64,000 nucleotides of DNA, from contig NZ_BOVL01000067.1 of assembly GCF_019972155.1 (NCBI RefSeq), positions 19,334 through 83,333 on the forward strand. The letters are read 5' to 3'. The notes under the pieces are model-generated. The model had not been told where the DNA came from. It saw only the letters and a program-made list of their open reading frames with translations, and searched no databases. The stretch comes from Bradyrhizobium sp. RD5-C2. Its GTDB lineage: Bacteria; Pseudomonadota; Alphaproteobacteria; Rhizobiales; Xanthobacteraceae. Shown here one piece after another: positions 18,486-28,737 of this stretch; the stretch's first letter is position 1; each line of letters starts with the position of its first letter. Made by a program: the position numbers and the translations under genes.

Positions 18486-19424
18486 ATGAACGATACCACG
18501 GGAACAAAACAGAGCTGGTGGCAGCGGCTGAAAGGCGGCCTGAAGCGAACCTCGAGTTCGATCGGGACCGCGGTCGCCGACCTCGTCACCAAGCGTAAGC
18601 TCGATTCTGCCATGCTCGATGACATCGAGGATGTGCTGCTGCGCGCCGACCTTGGTACCGATGTCGCGGTCCGCATTGCGCAGGCGGTCGGCAAGGGCCG
18701 CTACGACAAGGCGATCTCGGCCGATGAGGTCAAGGACGTCGTTGCGACCGAGGTCGAGAAGGTGCTGGCGCCGGTGGCGAAGCCGCTCGAGATCGATGCG
18801 ACGCTGAAGCCGTTCGTGATCCTGGTCGTCGGCGTCAACGGCTCCGGCAAGACCACGACGATCGGCAAGCTTGCGGCGAAATTCTCCGCCGAGGGCCACA
18901 AGGTCATGCTGGCCGCCGGCGATACCTTCCGCGCCGCGGCGATCGAGCAGCTCAAGGTCTGGGGCGAGCGCACCAAGTCGCCGGTCATTGCGGGCGCGCA
19001 AGGGTCGGATTCGGCAAGCCTCGCCTTCAGCGCGCTGACCGCGGCCAAGGAGCAGGCGCGCGACGTGCTGCTGATCGACACCGCCGGCCGCCTTCAGAAC
19101 AAGTCCGAGCTGATGAACGAGCTCGAAAAGGTCGTTCGCGTCATCAAGAAGGTCGATGCGTCGGCGCCGCATGCGGTGCTGCTCGTGCTCGACGCCACGG
19201 TGGGACAAAATGCGCTGTCGCAGGTCGAGGCGTTTCATCGTACGGCAGGCGTCACCGGCCTCGTGATGACCAAGCTTGACGGCACGGCGCGCGGCGGCAT
19301 CCTTGTTGCGCTGTCGGAGAAGCACAAGCTGCCGGTACATTTCATCGGCGTCGGCGAAGGCGTCGAGGACCTCGCGCCCTTCACGGCGAAGGATTTTGCC
19401 AAGGCAATTGCCGGGATCGAATAA
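18486..19424 (+). CDS. ftsY: Signal recognition particle receptor FtsY
   Basis: FtsY is the membrane-associated GTPase that receives Ffh-ribosome complexes. The 312-aa product is the short form: a short N-terminal helix (WWQRLKGGLKRTSSS) instead of a long acidic A domain, then NG domains. The P-loop GVNGSGKTT is at 116-124, followed by DTAGRLQNK, TKLDGTARGG and GEGVEDLAPF. It follows mtaB at a distance on the same strand; Ffh is encoded 9 kb away in this window. Confidence 0.96.
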   Translation: MNDTTGTKQSWWQRLKGGLKRTSSSIGTAVADLVTKRKLDSAMLDDIEDVLLRADLGTDVAVRIAQAVGKGRYDKAISADEVKDVVATEVEKVLAPVAKPLEIDATLKPFVILVVGVNGSGKTTTIGKLAAKFSAEGHKVMLAAGDTFRAAAIEQLKVWGERTKSPVIAGAQGSDSASLAFSALTAAKEQARDVLLIDTAGRLQNKSELMNELEKVVRVIKKVDASAPHAVLLVLDATVGQNALSQVEAFHRTAGVTGLVMTKLDGTARGGILVALSEKHKLPVHFIGVGEGVEDLAPFTAKDFAKAIAGIE

Positions 19425-19426
19425 TT

Positions 19427-19553
19427 CATCCTTCGGGACGCGCGCTGGTGCGCGCTCCTCCAGCAACAACGGCAAAGCCGTTGTGCAGGGATGACGGTGG
19501 GATACGAAAGGTCGTCATCCAGAGGAGGCGCGGAGCGCCGTCTCGAAGGATGG
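19427..19553. repeat. Imperfect inverted repeat, family B copy 1
   Basis: The element runs from CATCCTTCGGGACGCGCG to its near complement CGCGGAGCGCCGTCTCGAAGGATG, with CAACAACGGCAAAGCCGTTG as an inner hairpin. A relative lies at 47935-48063 (TCTCGAAGGATGAGC). The potential yciB start ATG 19550 lies inside the closing AAGGATGG of this element, which is why a later start was chosen for yciB. Confidence 0.65.
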
Positions 19554-19582
19554 CCAAGACACGAGTTCAATGGACTGAATTG

Positions 19583-20185
19583 ATGGACAAGACCCAGCCA
19601 CATCCGCTGTTCAAGCTCGCAACCGAGCTCGGCCCGCTGCTCGTGTTTTTCATCGCGAACGCCAAGTACCATCTGTTCGTCGCTACGGCTGCGTTCATGG
19701 TGGCGATCGTGGCGGCGATGATTGCGTCCTATGTCGTGACCAAACACGTGCCAATCATGGCGCTGGTGACCGGCGCGATCGTGCTGGTGTTCGGCACCCT
19801 GACCTTGGTGCTGCACGACGAGACCTTCATCAAGCTCAAGCCGACCATCATCTACGGCCTGTTCGCGGCCGTGCTCGGCGGCGGGCTCTTGTTCGGCCGT
19901 TCCTTCATCGCCGTGATGTTCGACCAGATGTTCAATCTGACGCCGCAGGGCTGGCGCATCCTCACCATGCGCTGGGCGCTGTTCTTCGCCGGCATGGCCA
20001 TCCTCAACGAGATCGTCTGGCGGACGCAGACCACGGATTTCTGGGTGAACTTCAAGGTGTTCGGCGTGACGCCGCTGACCATGATCTTCGCCATCGCGCA
20101 GATGCCGCTGACCAAGCGCTATCATCTGGAGCCGGTCTCGCTGGAGACCAGCGAGGCGGACGCCGGCGATGTGCGGAAGGGGTAG
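19583..20185 (+). CDS. yciB: Inner-membrane septation protein A (YciB/IspZ)
   Basis: YciB is a small polytopic inner-membrane protein needed in some bacteria for normal septation and envelope integrity. The 200-aa product begins MDKTQPHPLFKLATELGPL and has five to six hydrophobic helices. RRW-type family residues appear as RMLTM-like LTMRWALFF, NEIVWRTQTTDFWVNFK and PLTKRY. The open frame extends upstream to 19448, but ATG 19550 is part of repeat B. It lies downstream of ftsY and may be read from the same transcript. Confidence 0.92.
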   Translation: MDKTQPHPLFKLATELGPLLVFFIANAKYHLFVATAAFMVAIVAAMIASYVVTKHVPIMALVTGAIVLVFGTLTLVLHDETFIKLKPTIIYGLFAAVLGGGLLFGRSFIAVMFDQMFNLTPQGWRILTMRWALFFAGMAILNEIVWRTQTTDFWVNFKVFGVTPLTMIFAIAQMPLTKRYHLEPVSLETSEADAGDVRKG

Positions 20186-20190
20186 CGGCA

Positions 20191-20388
20191 GTCTGCTCCC
20201 TCGCCCCGCTCTCTTGTCCGCCGAAGCCCGCCTTCGGGCGAAGGCGGATGCGGAGAGAGGGCTGGGGTGAGGGGCTATCTCCACGGATAGGTCGGAGATT
20301 GTTGCGAATACCTTCCAAAGCCCCTCACCCGAAATTCCCGCTTCGCGCGAATTTCGACCTCTCCCCGTAAAGAACGGGGAGAGGTGAA
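20191..20388. repeat. Composite dispersed repeat, family E
   Basis: This stretch of about 200 bases fills the gap between convergent yciB and the helix-hairpin-helix gene. It contains CTCCCTCGCCCC against GGGCTGGGGTGAGGGG, a CCCGCCTTCGGGCG hairpin, and a final CCTCTCCCC/GGGGAGAGG stem at 20359-20385. This CCCCTCACCC-type sequence is a familiar dispersed intergenic element in bradyrhizobial genomes. The final stem could serve as a bidirectional terminator. Confidence 0.65.
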
Positions 20389-20398
20389 GTGAACCGCC

Positions 20399-20773
20399 TC
20401 AGCTCTTCTGCTTGGCGACGATCTTGTCCTTGATCTTGTCGTAGGTCGCCTGCGGCAGGATGTTCTTCTGCACCAGTTCATCCTTGCCCTTGTAGGGGCG
20501 GCCCTTGATGATCGCAGCCGAGTAGGCCTTGCCGACACCAGGCAGCGCGTCGAGCTGGTCCGCGCCGGCGCTGTTGATGTCGAGCAGGTCGTCCTTCGCC
20601 ATTCCCGTCGTCTTCAGATCAGGGGCCGCCGCTTTCGGCGCTGGCGCGATGTGGCTCTCGGATTTGGCGGCGGGCGCGACCGGCTGCGGCGACTGGGCCA
20701 TCGACGGCGTGGCCGTCATCAGGCCGAGCGTGAGCGCGGTAGCAAGAAGTGAAGCGAGCGTGGTCTTGCGCAC
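20399..20773 (-). CDS. Exported helix-hairpin-helix (ComEA-like) protein
   Basis: The 124-aa product has a signal peptide ending at ATPSMAQ (residue 27), a Pro/Ala/Lys linker, and a C-terminal ComEA-type helix-hairpin-helix (DLLDINSAGADQLDALPGVG, AAIIKGRPYKGKDELVQ). HhH motifs bind DNA without sequence preference, and ComEA proteins bind incoming DNA in the periplasm during transformation. The last repeats (LVQKNILPQATYDKIKDKIV) match the family. No other competence genes are nearby, so a role in DNA uptake is only possible. Confidence 0.82.
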   Translation of the reverse strand: MRKTTLASLLATALTLGLMTATPSMAQSPQPVAPAAKSESHIAPAPKAAAPDLKTTGMAKDDLLDINSAGADQLDALPGVGKAYSAAIIKGRPYKGKDELVQKNILPQATYDKIKDKIVAKQKS

Positions 20774-20948
20774 ATGTCCCTCTCCGAGGAATGAGTGAAG
20801 TCACGCCATGGAGTTAGGGTTGAGTTCGTGGCGTCGCCGTGGCCGGGAAATGAACCGCAGATAAACCCGTCGAAGTATTATGCCGCAGGTGTTTTCTCGC
20901 GTCGTTCATGCTCGATTCATGTTCGCGAGCCGCGGCGTGCCGATGCGA

Positions 20949-21542
20949 TTACTTGTCCGCGCGCAGCGCTTTCTCGATCTCGGTCTTGAGCACGGTGTTG
21001 ACGTTATCAGGCGTCACCGGGCCGACCAGCTTGTAGACGATCGTGCCCTCGCGTCCGACCAGGAAGGTTTCGGGCACGCCATAGACGCCCCACTCGATGG
21101 AGGCGCGGCCGTTGCCGTCGACGCCGACGATGCCGAACGGATTGCCGTAGCGGCCGAGGAAGCGGCGCGCGTTCTCGGGCGAGTCCTTGTAGTTGATGCC
21201 GATGATCTGGAAGCGCTTGTCGCGGCCGAGCTCGGTCAGCAGCGGCGCCTCGTCATGGCAGGGCACACACCAGGACGCCCAGACGTTGACGATTGAGACC
21301 TTGCCCTTGAATGCGGCGGGATCGAGACCGGGGACAGGCGCACCGTCCTTCACGAGGCCGTCGAGCGCGGGCAGGACGGTCTGCGGTGCCGGCCGACCGA
21401 TCAGCGCCGACGGAATTTTGGAGGGATCGCCGCCATAGAGCCGCAGCAGGAAAAGTCCGGCGAGCCCGAGGAAAAGTACCAGCGGCAGCACCACCAGCAG
21501 CCGGCGGGCTTGCGGCGGACTGTTGGTCGCCTGATCGCTCAT
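20949..21542 (-). CDS. ccmG: Cytochrome c maturation thiol:disulfide oxidoreductase CcmG/CycY
   Basis: CcmG reduces the apocytochrome c CXXCH disulfide in the periplasm so that heme can be attached. The 197-aa product has one N-terminal membrane anchor (residues 15-34) and a periplasmic thioredoxin fold with active site WASWCVPC (Cys92, Cys95). The cis-Pro loop is in YGVPETFLV. Its start overlaps the ccmD stop by 3 bases, making it the last gene of the ccmA-B-C-D-G run. Confidence 0.95.
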   Translation of the reverse strand: MSDQATNSPPQARRLLVVLPLVLFLGLAGLFLLRLYGGDPSKIPSALIGRPAPQTVLPALDGLVKDGAPVPGLDPAAFKGKVSIVNVWASWCVPCHDEAPLLTELGRDKRFQIIGINYKDSPENARRFLGRYGNPFGIVGVDGNGRASIEWGVYGVPETFLVGREGTIVYKLVGPVTPDNVNTVLKTEIEKALRADK

Positions 21543-21718
21543 CGAATATCCGCCGCGCTGCGGCCGGAGCGGCGCGTGATGCCGCTGGCCTCGATCTCCT
21601 TCAGGCGCGCCTGTTGGCGGCGATAGTCGGCGGTGATCCAGACGATCAGGAGCAGCACGACCGCGGCGACCAGCGCATAGGACGTCACGATGAAAGAGGC
21701 GTAGGGACCAAGCGACAT
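21539..21718 (-). CDS. ccmD: Heme exporter protein CcmD
   Basis: CcmD is a single-pass inner-membrane protein that releases holo-CcmE from the CcmABC complex. The 59-aa product has SLGPYASFIVTSYALVAAVV as its hydrophobic N-terminal half, with a charged cytoplasmic tail RRQQARLKEIEASGITRRS. ATG 21718 is chosen over an upstream TTG in the same frame. It sits 4 bases after ccmC and overlaps ccmG, confirming translational coupling. Confidence 0.92.
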   Translation of the reverse strand: MSLGPYASFIVTSYALVAAVVLLLIVWITADYRRQQARLKEIEASGITRRSGRSAADIR

Positions 21719-21722
21719 CGCG

Positions 21723-22508
21723 TCACGCCGCTCCAATTTCTTTTGGACCGGCGGCCGCTTCGCTAGTGAACGCGACGCGGCTGGCTTGCATCATCTGCAG
21801 GCTGCGCACGCGCCGGCGCAGGATCTCGTTGCGCATCGCCGCCAGATGCAAGGTGATGAAGAGCAGCGAAAACGCGATCGCCATCACCAGCAGCGGCCAC
21901 AGGAACGCCTTGTCGAGCGTCGATCCGCCCATCCGAAGCACCGAGGACGGCTGATGCAGCGTGTTCCACCAGTCGACCGAGAACTTGATGATCGGGATGT
22001 TGATCGCGCCGACCAGGGTCAGGACCGCCGCCGCCCGCGCCGCGCGCGAAGGGTCCTCCACCGCACGCCACAGCGCCATCAGGCCGAGATACATCAGGAA
22101 CAGGATCAAGACTGAGGTCAGGCGCGCGTCCCACTCCCAATAGGTGCCCCACATCGGCCGGCCCCACAGCGAGCCGGTGACCAGCGCAAGGAAGGTGAAG
22201 GCGGCGCCGATCGGGGCGGCAGCCTTCGCGGCGACGTCGGCAAGCGGATGCCGCCACACCAGCGTGCCGAGCGCGGCCACGCTCATGACGCCCCAGACGA
22301 ACATCGACAGCCACGCATTCGGCACGTGGATGAACATGATCTTGACCGTGGCGCCCTGCTGGTAGTCGTCGGGCGCCATCGCCGACTGGTAGAGCCCGAT
22401 CGCGAGCAGGATCGCGGTCACGCCAGCGAGCCACGGCAGGGTCCGCGCGGTCAGCGCCAGAAACCTGGTCGGATTGGCGAGGTCGTTCAGCGTCTCAGTC
22501 AGCTTCAT
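21723..22508 (-). CDS. ccmC: Heme exporter protein CcmC
   Basis: CcmC presents heme to the chaperone CcmE. The 261-aa product has six predicted membrane helices and the tryptophan-rich heme-binding motif MWGTYWEWDARLTS in the periplasmic loop, with conserved His residues in FIHVPNAWLS and the later NTLHQPSS. ATG 22508 begins MKLTETLNDLANPTRF. It lies 75 bases after ccmB on the same strand. The C-terminal tail is longer and more charged than in enterobacterial CcmC. Confidence 0.95.
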   Translation of the reverse strand: MKLTETLNDLANPTRFLALTARTLPWLAGVTAILLAIGLYQSAMAPDDYQQGATVKIMFIHVPNAWLSMFVWGVMSVAALGTLVWRHPLADVAAKAAAPIGAAFTFLALVTGSLWGRPMWGTYWEWDARLTSVLILFLMYLGLMALWRAVEDPSRAARAAAVLTLVGAINIPIIKFSVDWWNTLHQPSSVLRMGGSTLDKAFLWPLLVMAIAFSLLFITLHLAAMRNEILRRRVRSLQMMQASRVAFTSEAAAGPKEIGAA

Positions 22509-22583
22509 GGCACCCTGATAGTCGCCCAATGTGTCGCAAGCAATTGGCCGAACCGCTCTCGGCGAGATTTGATCGAGGCCATT

Positions 22584-23252
22584 TCAGTCCAGCCCGTGCC
22601 GCAGGCTCGCGGCGGCGGCAAACGGGCCGATCACGAGGCTGGCAAGCGACAGCGCGCAAAGGATCGAGAACGGTGTTCCAAAAAGTAGGGGACCCGAGAT
22701 CGCCGCCTGTGAGGCGGCGACGCCGAAGATCAGCACCGGGATCGATAGCGGCAGCACCAGCACGGCGAGCAGCAGCCCGCCGCGATGCAGCGTCACCGCC
22801 AATGCCGCGCCGATCATGCCGGTGAAGGTCAGCGCCGGAGTTCCCGCCAGCAAAGTCGCTGCGACCGCAAGGGTCGCCGTGCCGTCGAGATTGAGCAGCA
22901 GGCCGAGCACCGGGGTTGCGATGATCAGCGGCAGCCCGGCGGCGATCCAATGCGCCAGCGCCTTGGCCGCGCAGGCGAGTTCCAGCGGCGTCCGGCTCAT
23001 CACGATCAGATCGAGCGAGCCGTCCTCGTGATCGGCCGCGAACAGCCGGTCGAGGGTGAGCAGGCTCGCCAGCAGCGCGCCGAGCCAGAGGATCGCGGGG
23101 CCGAGCCGCGACAGCAGCGCCAGATCGGGCCCGACCGCGAACGGCATCAGCACCGTGACGGTGAGGAAGAACAGCACCCCGATCAGCGCCCCGCCGCCGA
23201 CGCGCAGCGCGATGCGGATGTCGCGGCGGATCAATGCGGCCAGCGCGCTCAT
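22584..23252 (-). CDS. ccmB: Heme exporter protein CcmB
   Basis: CcmB is the membrane partner of the ATPase CcmA. The 222-aa product begins MSALAALIRRDIRIALRVGG and has six hydrophobic segments with DHEDGSLDLIVMSRTPLELA in the cytoplasmic loop, a family signature. The reading frame is open far upstream, opposite ccmA, but the ATG at 23252 overlaps the ccmA stop (ATGA), the expected arrangement. Confidence 0.95.
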   Translation of the reverse strand: MSALAALIRRDIRIALRVGGGALIGVLFFLTVTVLMPFAVGPDLALLSRLGPAILWLGALLASLLTLDRLFAADHEDGSLDLIVMSRTPLELACAAKALAHWIAAGLPLIIATPVLGLLLNLDGTATLAVAATLLAGTPALTFTGMIGAALAVTLHRGGLLLAVLVLPLSIPVLIFGVAASQAAISGPLLFGTPFSILCALSLASLVIGPFAAAASLRHGLD

Positions 23253-23851
23253 GCCGCGCCTCCCATCCGCAAATCGCGCGCATCGATGCCGAGCGGCAGA
23301 TGGGTGGCAGCGACGATCAGGCCGCCGCTTGCGAGGTGGTCGCGCATCAGCCCCACGAACAGCGCCTGTCCGGCCGCATCGAGCGCCGATGTCGGCTCGT
23401 CCAGCAGCCAGACCGGCCGCCGCACCGAGAGCAGGCGCGCGATCGACAGGCGGCGGCGCTGGCCGGCCGAGAGGTAGGCCGCCGGCAGGTGCGCGGCATG
23501 GTCGAGAGCCACGGCAGCAAGGCAGCGGCCGGCATCCTCCGTCTCGCCGCCGAGGAATTCCCGCCAGAAGGAAAGATTTTCCGCGACGCTCAGCGCCGGC
23601 TTCAGCGCGTCGCGGTGGCCGAGATAGTGGGCCTGTTCGGGCAGGCTGAGTTCGGCGTCGCCGCCGTCGAGCGCGACCATGCCCTCGGCGGGAACCAGGA
23701 GCCCGGCGAGGACGCGCAGCAGCGAGGTCTTGCCCGCGCCGTTGGGCCCGGTGACGGCAAGCGCCTCGCCGGCCGTGGCCGACAGATCGAGGCCAGCAAA
23801 CACCTCGCGTCCGCCGCGCACGCATTTCAGATTTCGTCCCGAGAGCCGCAT
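23249..23851 (-). CDS. ccmA: Cytochrome c biogenesis ATP-binding protein CcmA
   Basis: CcmA is the ABC ATPase whose hydrolysis drives release of holo-CcmE. The 200-aa product has Walker A (TGPNGAGKTSLLR, about 33-45), the signature LSAGQRRRLSIARLL and Walker B (VWLLDEPTSALD). ATG 23851 begins MRLSGRNLKCVRGG, the family start. It is the first gene of the minus-strand ccm run and is divergent from acnA. The 240-base spacer holds an ICE-like dyad about 100 bases upstream of this start. Confidence 0.95.
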   Translation of the reverse strand: MRLSGRNLKCVRGGREVFAGLDLSATAGEALAVTGPNGAGKTSLLRVLAGLLVPAEGMVALDGGDAELSLPEQAHYLGHRDALKPALSVAENLSFWREFLGGETEDAGRCLAAVALDHAAHLPAAYLSAGQRRRLSIARLLSVRRPVWLLDEPTSALDAAGQALFVGLMRDHLASGGLIVAATHLPLGIDARDLRMGGAA

Positions 23852-23946
23852 GGTTCGTTGTGTCACAGCCCTCTGAAATCTTTCGCTACCGCGTGAGAAT
23901 TTTTGGGTCGCGCAACGCTGTCGCACGCTTGTCGGTGTGGCGGTGC

Positions 23947-23966
23947 TTCTAGAAAGGTTCTATAAG
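23947..23966. promoter_or_regulatory. Irr/ICE-like iron-control dyad between ccmA and acnA
   Basis: The sequence CTTCTAGAAAGGTTCTATAA contains TAGAA-AGG-TTCTA, a perfect 5-bp dyad with a 3-base spacer. The iron control element bound by the heme-sensing regulator Irr in bradyrhizobia has TTTAGAA and TTCTAAA half-sites. The site lies about 125 bases before acnA and about 95 bases before ccmA. Control of the Fe-S enzyme AcnA is biologically sensible; control of ccm is speculative. This is motif recognition by eye only. Confidence 0.5.
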
Positions 23967-24091
23967 CCCGGAACTTGATGCAGCACACACAATCGGCGGC
24001 CGCAAGCCATCCAGGCCATCCCCTCGGCCCATGTCGGTCGCCGGTGTTTAGTTACCCTTGCCGGGTATAACTGAGAATTGGGATCCTCCGC

Positions 24092-26812
<2,721 letters not shown>

Positions 26813-26823
26813 GCCTTTTGTTT

Positions 26824-26872
26824 GAGCATGGTCTGCCCGGAAAACCGCTTCACACTTTTCCGGACCATGCTC
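26824..26872. repeat. Palindromic repeat, family D copy 1 (reverse orientation)
   Basis: GAGCATGGTCTGCCCGGAAA and its partner TTTCCGGACCATGCTC form an imperfect palindrome around CCGCTTCACACT. It is the reverse-complement orientation of the elements at 60332-60379 and 61518-61566. It lies 11 bases after the acnA stop and would form a hairpin in the acnA 3' UTR. Confidence 0.75.
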
Positions 26873-26920
26873 TTGCGCGGATTTGTGATCGGTGCCTCAC
26901 TGCTTAGTGAGTAGCGGCTA

Positions 26921-26957
26921 AAAAGAAGGCGGCCTATGACAGGGCCGCTTTCTCGCG
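26921..26957 (+). terminator. Probable acnA terminator
   Basis: A 9-bp stem (26926-26934 with 26943-26951, one G-T pair) is preceded by AAAAG and followed by CTCGCGTTTT. The T run is displaced by 6 bases, so efficiency is uncertain. It lies 114 bases past acnA and 80 bases before the DUF1223 gene. Confidence 0.5.
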
Positions 26958-27036
26958 TTTTGGGGCACGCAAGTTCAGGGACAGACTTCATGCTCCGTAC
27001 AATTACGGATAGAAATCATCACGACTGGTTCGCAGT

Positions 27037-27798
27037 ATGACAGCGATGATGGCCTATAATTCTATCTCGCGATGGTCCAGCGCCCTCGGTTTCTGCGCGA
27101 TCGTCGCTATCATCCGCCCCGCTCACGCCGACCCGCGTGCTGTCGTCGAGCTCTTCACCTCGCAGGGATGCTCCTCCTGTCCGCCCGCGGACAAGATCAT
27201 CGGGGAGCTCGCGAAGGACCCCAACGTCATCGCGCTGAGCATGCCGATCGACTATTGGGACTATCTCGGCTGGAAGGACACGCTGGCTGATTCCCGTTTC
27301 AGCGCGCGCCAGAAGGCCTATTCGCACATGCGCGGCGATCGCGACGTCTACACGCCGCAGGCCGTGATCAACGGCTCCATGCATGTGATCGGCAGCGACC
27401 GTGCCAGCATCGAGAGCGCCATCAAGGACACCGAGAAGAGCGGCAACGTGATGTCGGTGCCGGTGACGATGACGCTGAGCGGCAAGCAGATCAACGTGTC
27501 GGTCGCCGCGTCGAAATCGCCCGCAGTGTCGCGCGGTGAAGTCTGGATCTGCTCGATCTCGAAGTCGGTGCCGATCTCGATCTCGCGCGGCGAGAATCGC
27601 GGCCACGAGATCACGTACCACAACGTGGTGCGCAATCTCCTGAAGGTCGGTGACTGGAACGGCTCGTCCGGGAGCTGGACCGTGCCGCTGGAGAACATCA
27701 CGCGCGATGGCGTCGATGCCGCGGCCGTCTACGTCCAGGACGGCAACCGCGACAAGCCGGGCCCGATGCTGGGCGCCGCATTCACCTCGCTTCACTAG
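27037..27798 (+). CDS. Exported DUF1223 protein with a CXXC thioredoxin-like motif
   Basis: The 253-aa product has a signal peptide ending near RPAHA (residue 31). VVELFTSQGCSSCPPADK follows, carrying a CSSC pair at Cys45 and Cys48, then LSMPIDYWDYLGWKDTLAD and YTPQAVINGSMHVIGSDR. These are the hallmarks of DUF1223, a thioredoxin-fold family exported to the periplasm. A thiol-disulfide role is plausible from the CXXC but is not demonstrated for the family. It is a single gene with no operon partner, 225 bases after acnA. Confidence 0.85.
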   Translation: MTAMMAYNSISRWSSALGFCAIVAIIRPAHADPRAVVELFTSQGCSSCPPADKIIGELAKDPNVIALSMPIDYWDYLGWKDTLADSRFSARQKAYSHMRGDRDVYTPQAVINGSMHVIGSDRASIESAIKDTEKSGNVMSVPVTMTLSGKQINVSVAASKSPAVSRGEVWICSISKSVPISISRGENRGHEITYHNVVRNLLKVGDWNGSSGSWTVPLENITRDGVDAAAVYVQDGNRDKPGPMLGAAFTSLH

Positions 27799-28307
27799 CA
27801 CTCCGCAGCGCTCGCGGTCGTGGAGCTCCGCGCGTCGGCAAGCGCGCATCCACTGATTTGCTGAAAGCAAAGCGCCGAGGCTTCGCATGCGTCTCGGTCG
27901 CGCTGATCGAGCAGGGTCCCCAAAACAAAAAGGACCAACTTTCGTTGGCCCAGTGTTGGGATTTGATTCCCCTGCGAACAGGCCCGATCCCGACGGCCCC
28001 GGGGGGCTGGGGGCTGAGGAATCCGGAACCGAAAGGACCGGGCCAACGCAGGATTTTCTTTTCGCAGGGCAGCGGGGCGGGCGATGGGCGGAAGTGGGGC
28101 AGCAATATGATTCCTCTAACGTTCCCGTGACTCTTCGGTTTTCCGGACAATCCGTCGCGCCTGACCGTGGTTAAGGGCTGGTTGCGTTGCGAATGGCCCC
28201 TTGCGGCGTTCTGCGCTTAGCGCAATCATGTCACTCACGTGACGATCCCGAAGTGGGGGCACCGGCCTTCGGAACCCGATCGTCACCGGGATAACAGGAG
28301 GCGCTCG
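27799..28307. other. Long gene-poor stretch with structured GC-rich core
   Basis: This 509-base gap lies between the DUF1223 and DUF2794 genes. Overlapping ORFs occur in several frames on both strands but have low-complexity, Pro/Gly-rich products and no plausible ribosome binding sites. The core at 27914-28044 can fold into several hairpins and is listed separately. The last 60 bases carry the DUF2794 ribosome binding site. Confidence 0.5.
27914..28044. ncRNA. Candidate structured RNA or regulatory element
   Basis: Several pairings are visible: GGACCAAC (27932) with GTTGGCCC (27944), one mismatch, UUUC-type loop; CCCA/TGGG around GTGT (27950-27960); and a long-range stem GGCCCGATCC (27981-27990) with GGACCGGGCC (28035-28044), one mismatch, enclosing a GCCCCGGGGGGC hairpin. 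This exceeds what I see in other gaps of the window. I do not recognise a known RNA family, and the transcribed strand is unknown. Confidence 0.3.
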
Positions 28308-28679
28308 ATGAGTCTGAACTCGGAGGACACTGATCCGAGTGGGAATCGTGCCGCGGCGCGTCCCGCCGCCGCGACCCCTCAGCCCAACCGCGTGACATTC
28401 AATCGACTTGAGCTCAACCGCATTCTCAATCTCTACGGCCGCATGGTTGCCGATGGCGAGTGGCGCGATTATGCGATCGACTTCCTCAAGGACCGCGCCG
28501 TGTTCTCAGTGTTCCGGCGCGCATCCGAAGTGCCGATCTACCGGATCGAGAAGGATCCCCGGCTGGCGCGCAAGCAGGGCATGTACAGCGTGATTTCGGC
28601 GACCGGCCTGATCCTGCGTCGCGGCCACGAACTCGAACGGGTGCTGTTCGTGATCGATCGCAAGCTGTCGCTGGTGTAG
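28308..28679 (+). CDS. DUF2794 domain-containing protein
   Basis: The 123-aa cytoplasmic protein has an Ala/Pro-rich N-terminus of about 30 residues. The conserved DUF2794 block follows: VTFNRLELNRILNLYGRMVA, EWRDYAIDFLKDRAVFSVFR and PLYRIEK-like PIYRIEKDPRLARKQG. The family is nearly confined to alphaproteobacteria and has no assigned function. ATG 28308 has AGGAGG 7 bases upstream, so the open frame from 28239 is not used. It is a single-gene unit with no operon partner. Confidence 0.88.
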   Translation: MSLNSEDTDPSGNRAAARPAAATPQPNRVTFNRLELNRILNLYGRMVADGEWRDYAIDFLKDRAVFSVFRRASEVPIYRIEKDPRLARKQGMYSVISATGLILRRGHELERVLFVIDRKLSLV

Positions 28680-28689
28680 GCGCGGCAAC

Positions 28690-28714
28690 TCGGCGCTTCG
28701 CTCATCCGGGCTAC
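28690..28714. repeat. Half copy of repeat family C
   Basis: CGGCGCTTCGCTCATCCGGG followed by CTACAG matches the right end of the element at 4735-4820. No left end is visible, so this is a solo end or a decayed copy. It lies between the convergent DUF2794 and acetyltransferase genes. Confidence 0.5.
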
Positions 28715-28737
28715 AGATCGGGGTATATCCAACCCGT

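Noticed and set aside
19448..19582. Longer yciB start upstream of 19583
   Set aside because: The extra residues would be read from the family B repeat, and the ATG at 19550 is part of the repeat arm.
22584..23825. 413-aa fused ORF covering ccmB and part of ccmA
   Set aside because: The upstream half is an out-of-frame reading of ccmA; ccmB starts at 23252 with an ATGA overlap.
27858..28130. 90-aa plus-strand ORF in the gap after the DUF1223 gene
   Set aside because: Overlapping ORFs exist in several frames on both strands, with Pro/Gly-rich products and no convincing ribosome binding site; pairing bases suggest structured non-coding DNA instead.
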